A stretch of DNA of 64,000 nt from Drosophila persimilis (taxonomy: Eukaryota; Arthropoda; Insecta; Diptera; Drosophilidae): positions 5,084,001 through 5,148,000 of the forward strand of contig NW_020825313.1 in the NCBI RefSeq assembly GCF_003286085.1, in the 5' to 3' direction. Positions 63,709-64,000 of this stretch are shown one piece after another; position 1 is the first letter of the stretch, and every line of letters starts with the position of its first letter. The notes beneath the pieces are model-generated. The model ran no database searches. It was not told where the DNA came from and saw only the letters and a list, made by a program, of their open reading frames with translations. Both the position numbers and the translations under genes were made by a program.

Positions 63709-64000
63709 CGGCCGTTATCCGGAGGATAGCCAAGATCAGATGAGAGGACCCTCGGAGAGAGAGCAGTGGGACGACGGGATCGGGCCGGCAGTGGTCCAGC
63801 GCATGACCAAATATGGTCATGAGATCACGCCACCAGCCAGGTCCCGTTAGGAGCAAGTGGAGTATGAAGGAAACGATGATGGAAAAATACGGGCACCGCA
63901 TGTCGGAAGGCAGAAGCGTGCCTATCGAAGGAAGGCCGCGACGATGAAGCGAGACAGTCAGCCAGAGAGGAGACATTAAGAGTGAAGTGAAAAGTGAGCA
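63709..64000. other. unassigned GC-rich end of window
   Basis: No recognisable motif. Plus-strand reading suggests a Gag-like polar stretch (RRIAKIR, EREQWDDGIGPAVVQRMTKY), but it has stops and I cannot support a family. It may be the start of another gypsy element. Confidence 0.5.

Overview
The window is eukaryotic repeat DNA, almost certainly from a drosophilid. The evidence is INE-1/DINE-1 Helitron sequence with its CTGTCCGT tract, I-clade, CR1 and jockey-clade LINEs, BEL/Pao elements, an errantivirus-type gypsy element with env, and a second Ty3/gypsy element with a tRNA-Lys primer site. I find no host gene, tRNA, rRNA or CRISPR array. Nearly everything is transposable-element sequence, mostly broken by stops, frameshifts and deletions, as expected of pericentromeric or Y-type heterochromatin or a piRNA-cluster-like locus. 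The species cannot be fixed from the sequence.

Layout. (1) 1-25,073 is a tandem array (Array A). Three units of about 4.7 kb (1-4,660; 4,661-9,338; 9,339-14,062) each hold, left to right, the end of a BEL-type LTR, a reversed DINE-1 fragment, a BEL gag/protease pseudogene (+), an errantivirus env and integrase block (-), a LINE fragment (-) and the next BEL LTR. Unit 4 starts the same way but continues into errantivirus RT, protease and gag (-) and then a second gypsy element (+). A 4.4 kb piece of unit 4 is repeated as unit 5. (2) 23,663 to about 28.7 kb: the second gypsy element continues into protease, RT, RNase H and integrase, all decayed. (3) 28,795-37,440: LINE territory on the minus strand, with two CR1 copies flanking an I-clade LINE whose reverse transcriptase is split by a 1.07 kb DINE-1. 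(4) 37.5-38.75 kb: unassigned, with three sets of short tandem repeats. (5) 38,761-46,890: a large palindrome with 3.24 kb arms and a 1.64 kb spacer, made from one internally deleted BEL element. (6) 46,239-52,901: a second tandem array (Array B) of about 3.1, 2.7 and 0.9 kb units, each joining the BEL integrase tail and LTR to a reversed gypsy element. (7) 52,902-54,621: a jockey-clade LINE interrupted by a BEL/Pao element (54,622-60,868) with 386/375 bp LTRs and a perfect GTGGC target duplication. (8) 60,904-63,708: a third, LTR-less BEL-type gag-pol remnant, then 0.3 kb of unassigned sequence.

The elements do not form a working system. Private and shared indels let the history be read. In Array A, units 1-3 share an integrase deletion that units 4-5 lack, and units 1-2 lack a 39 bp LINE segment that unit 3 keeps. 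In the palindrome, both arms share a large RT/RNase H deletion, so inversion-duplication came after decay. Array B carries the right arm's 28 nt deletion and a right-arm coding change, so it grew out of the right arm. The most interesting biology is therefore structural: two mosaic transposon-derived macrosatellite arrays and a long inverted repeat able to make double-stranded RNA if transcribed. No novel protein-coding system is supported.
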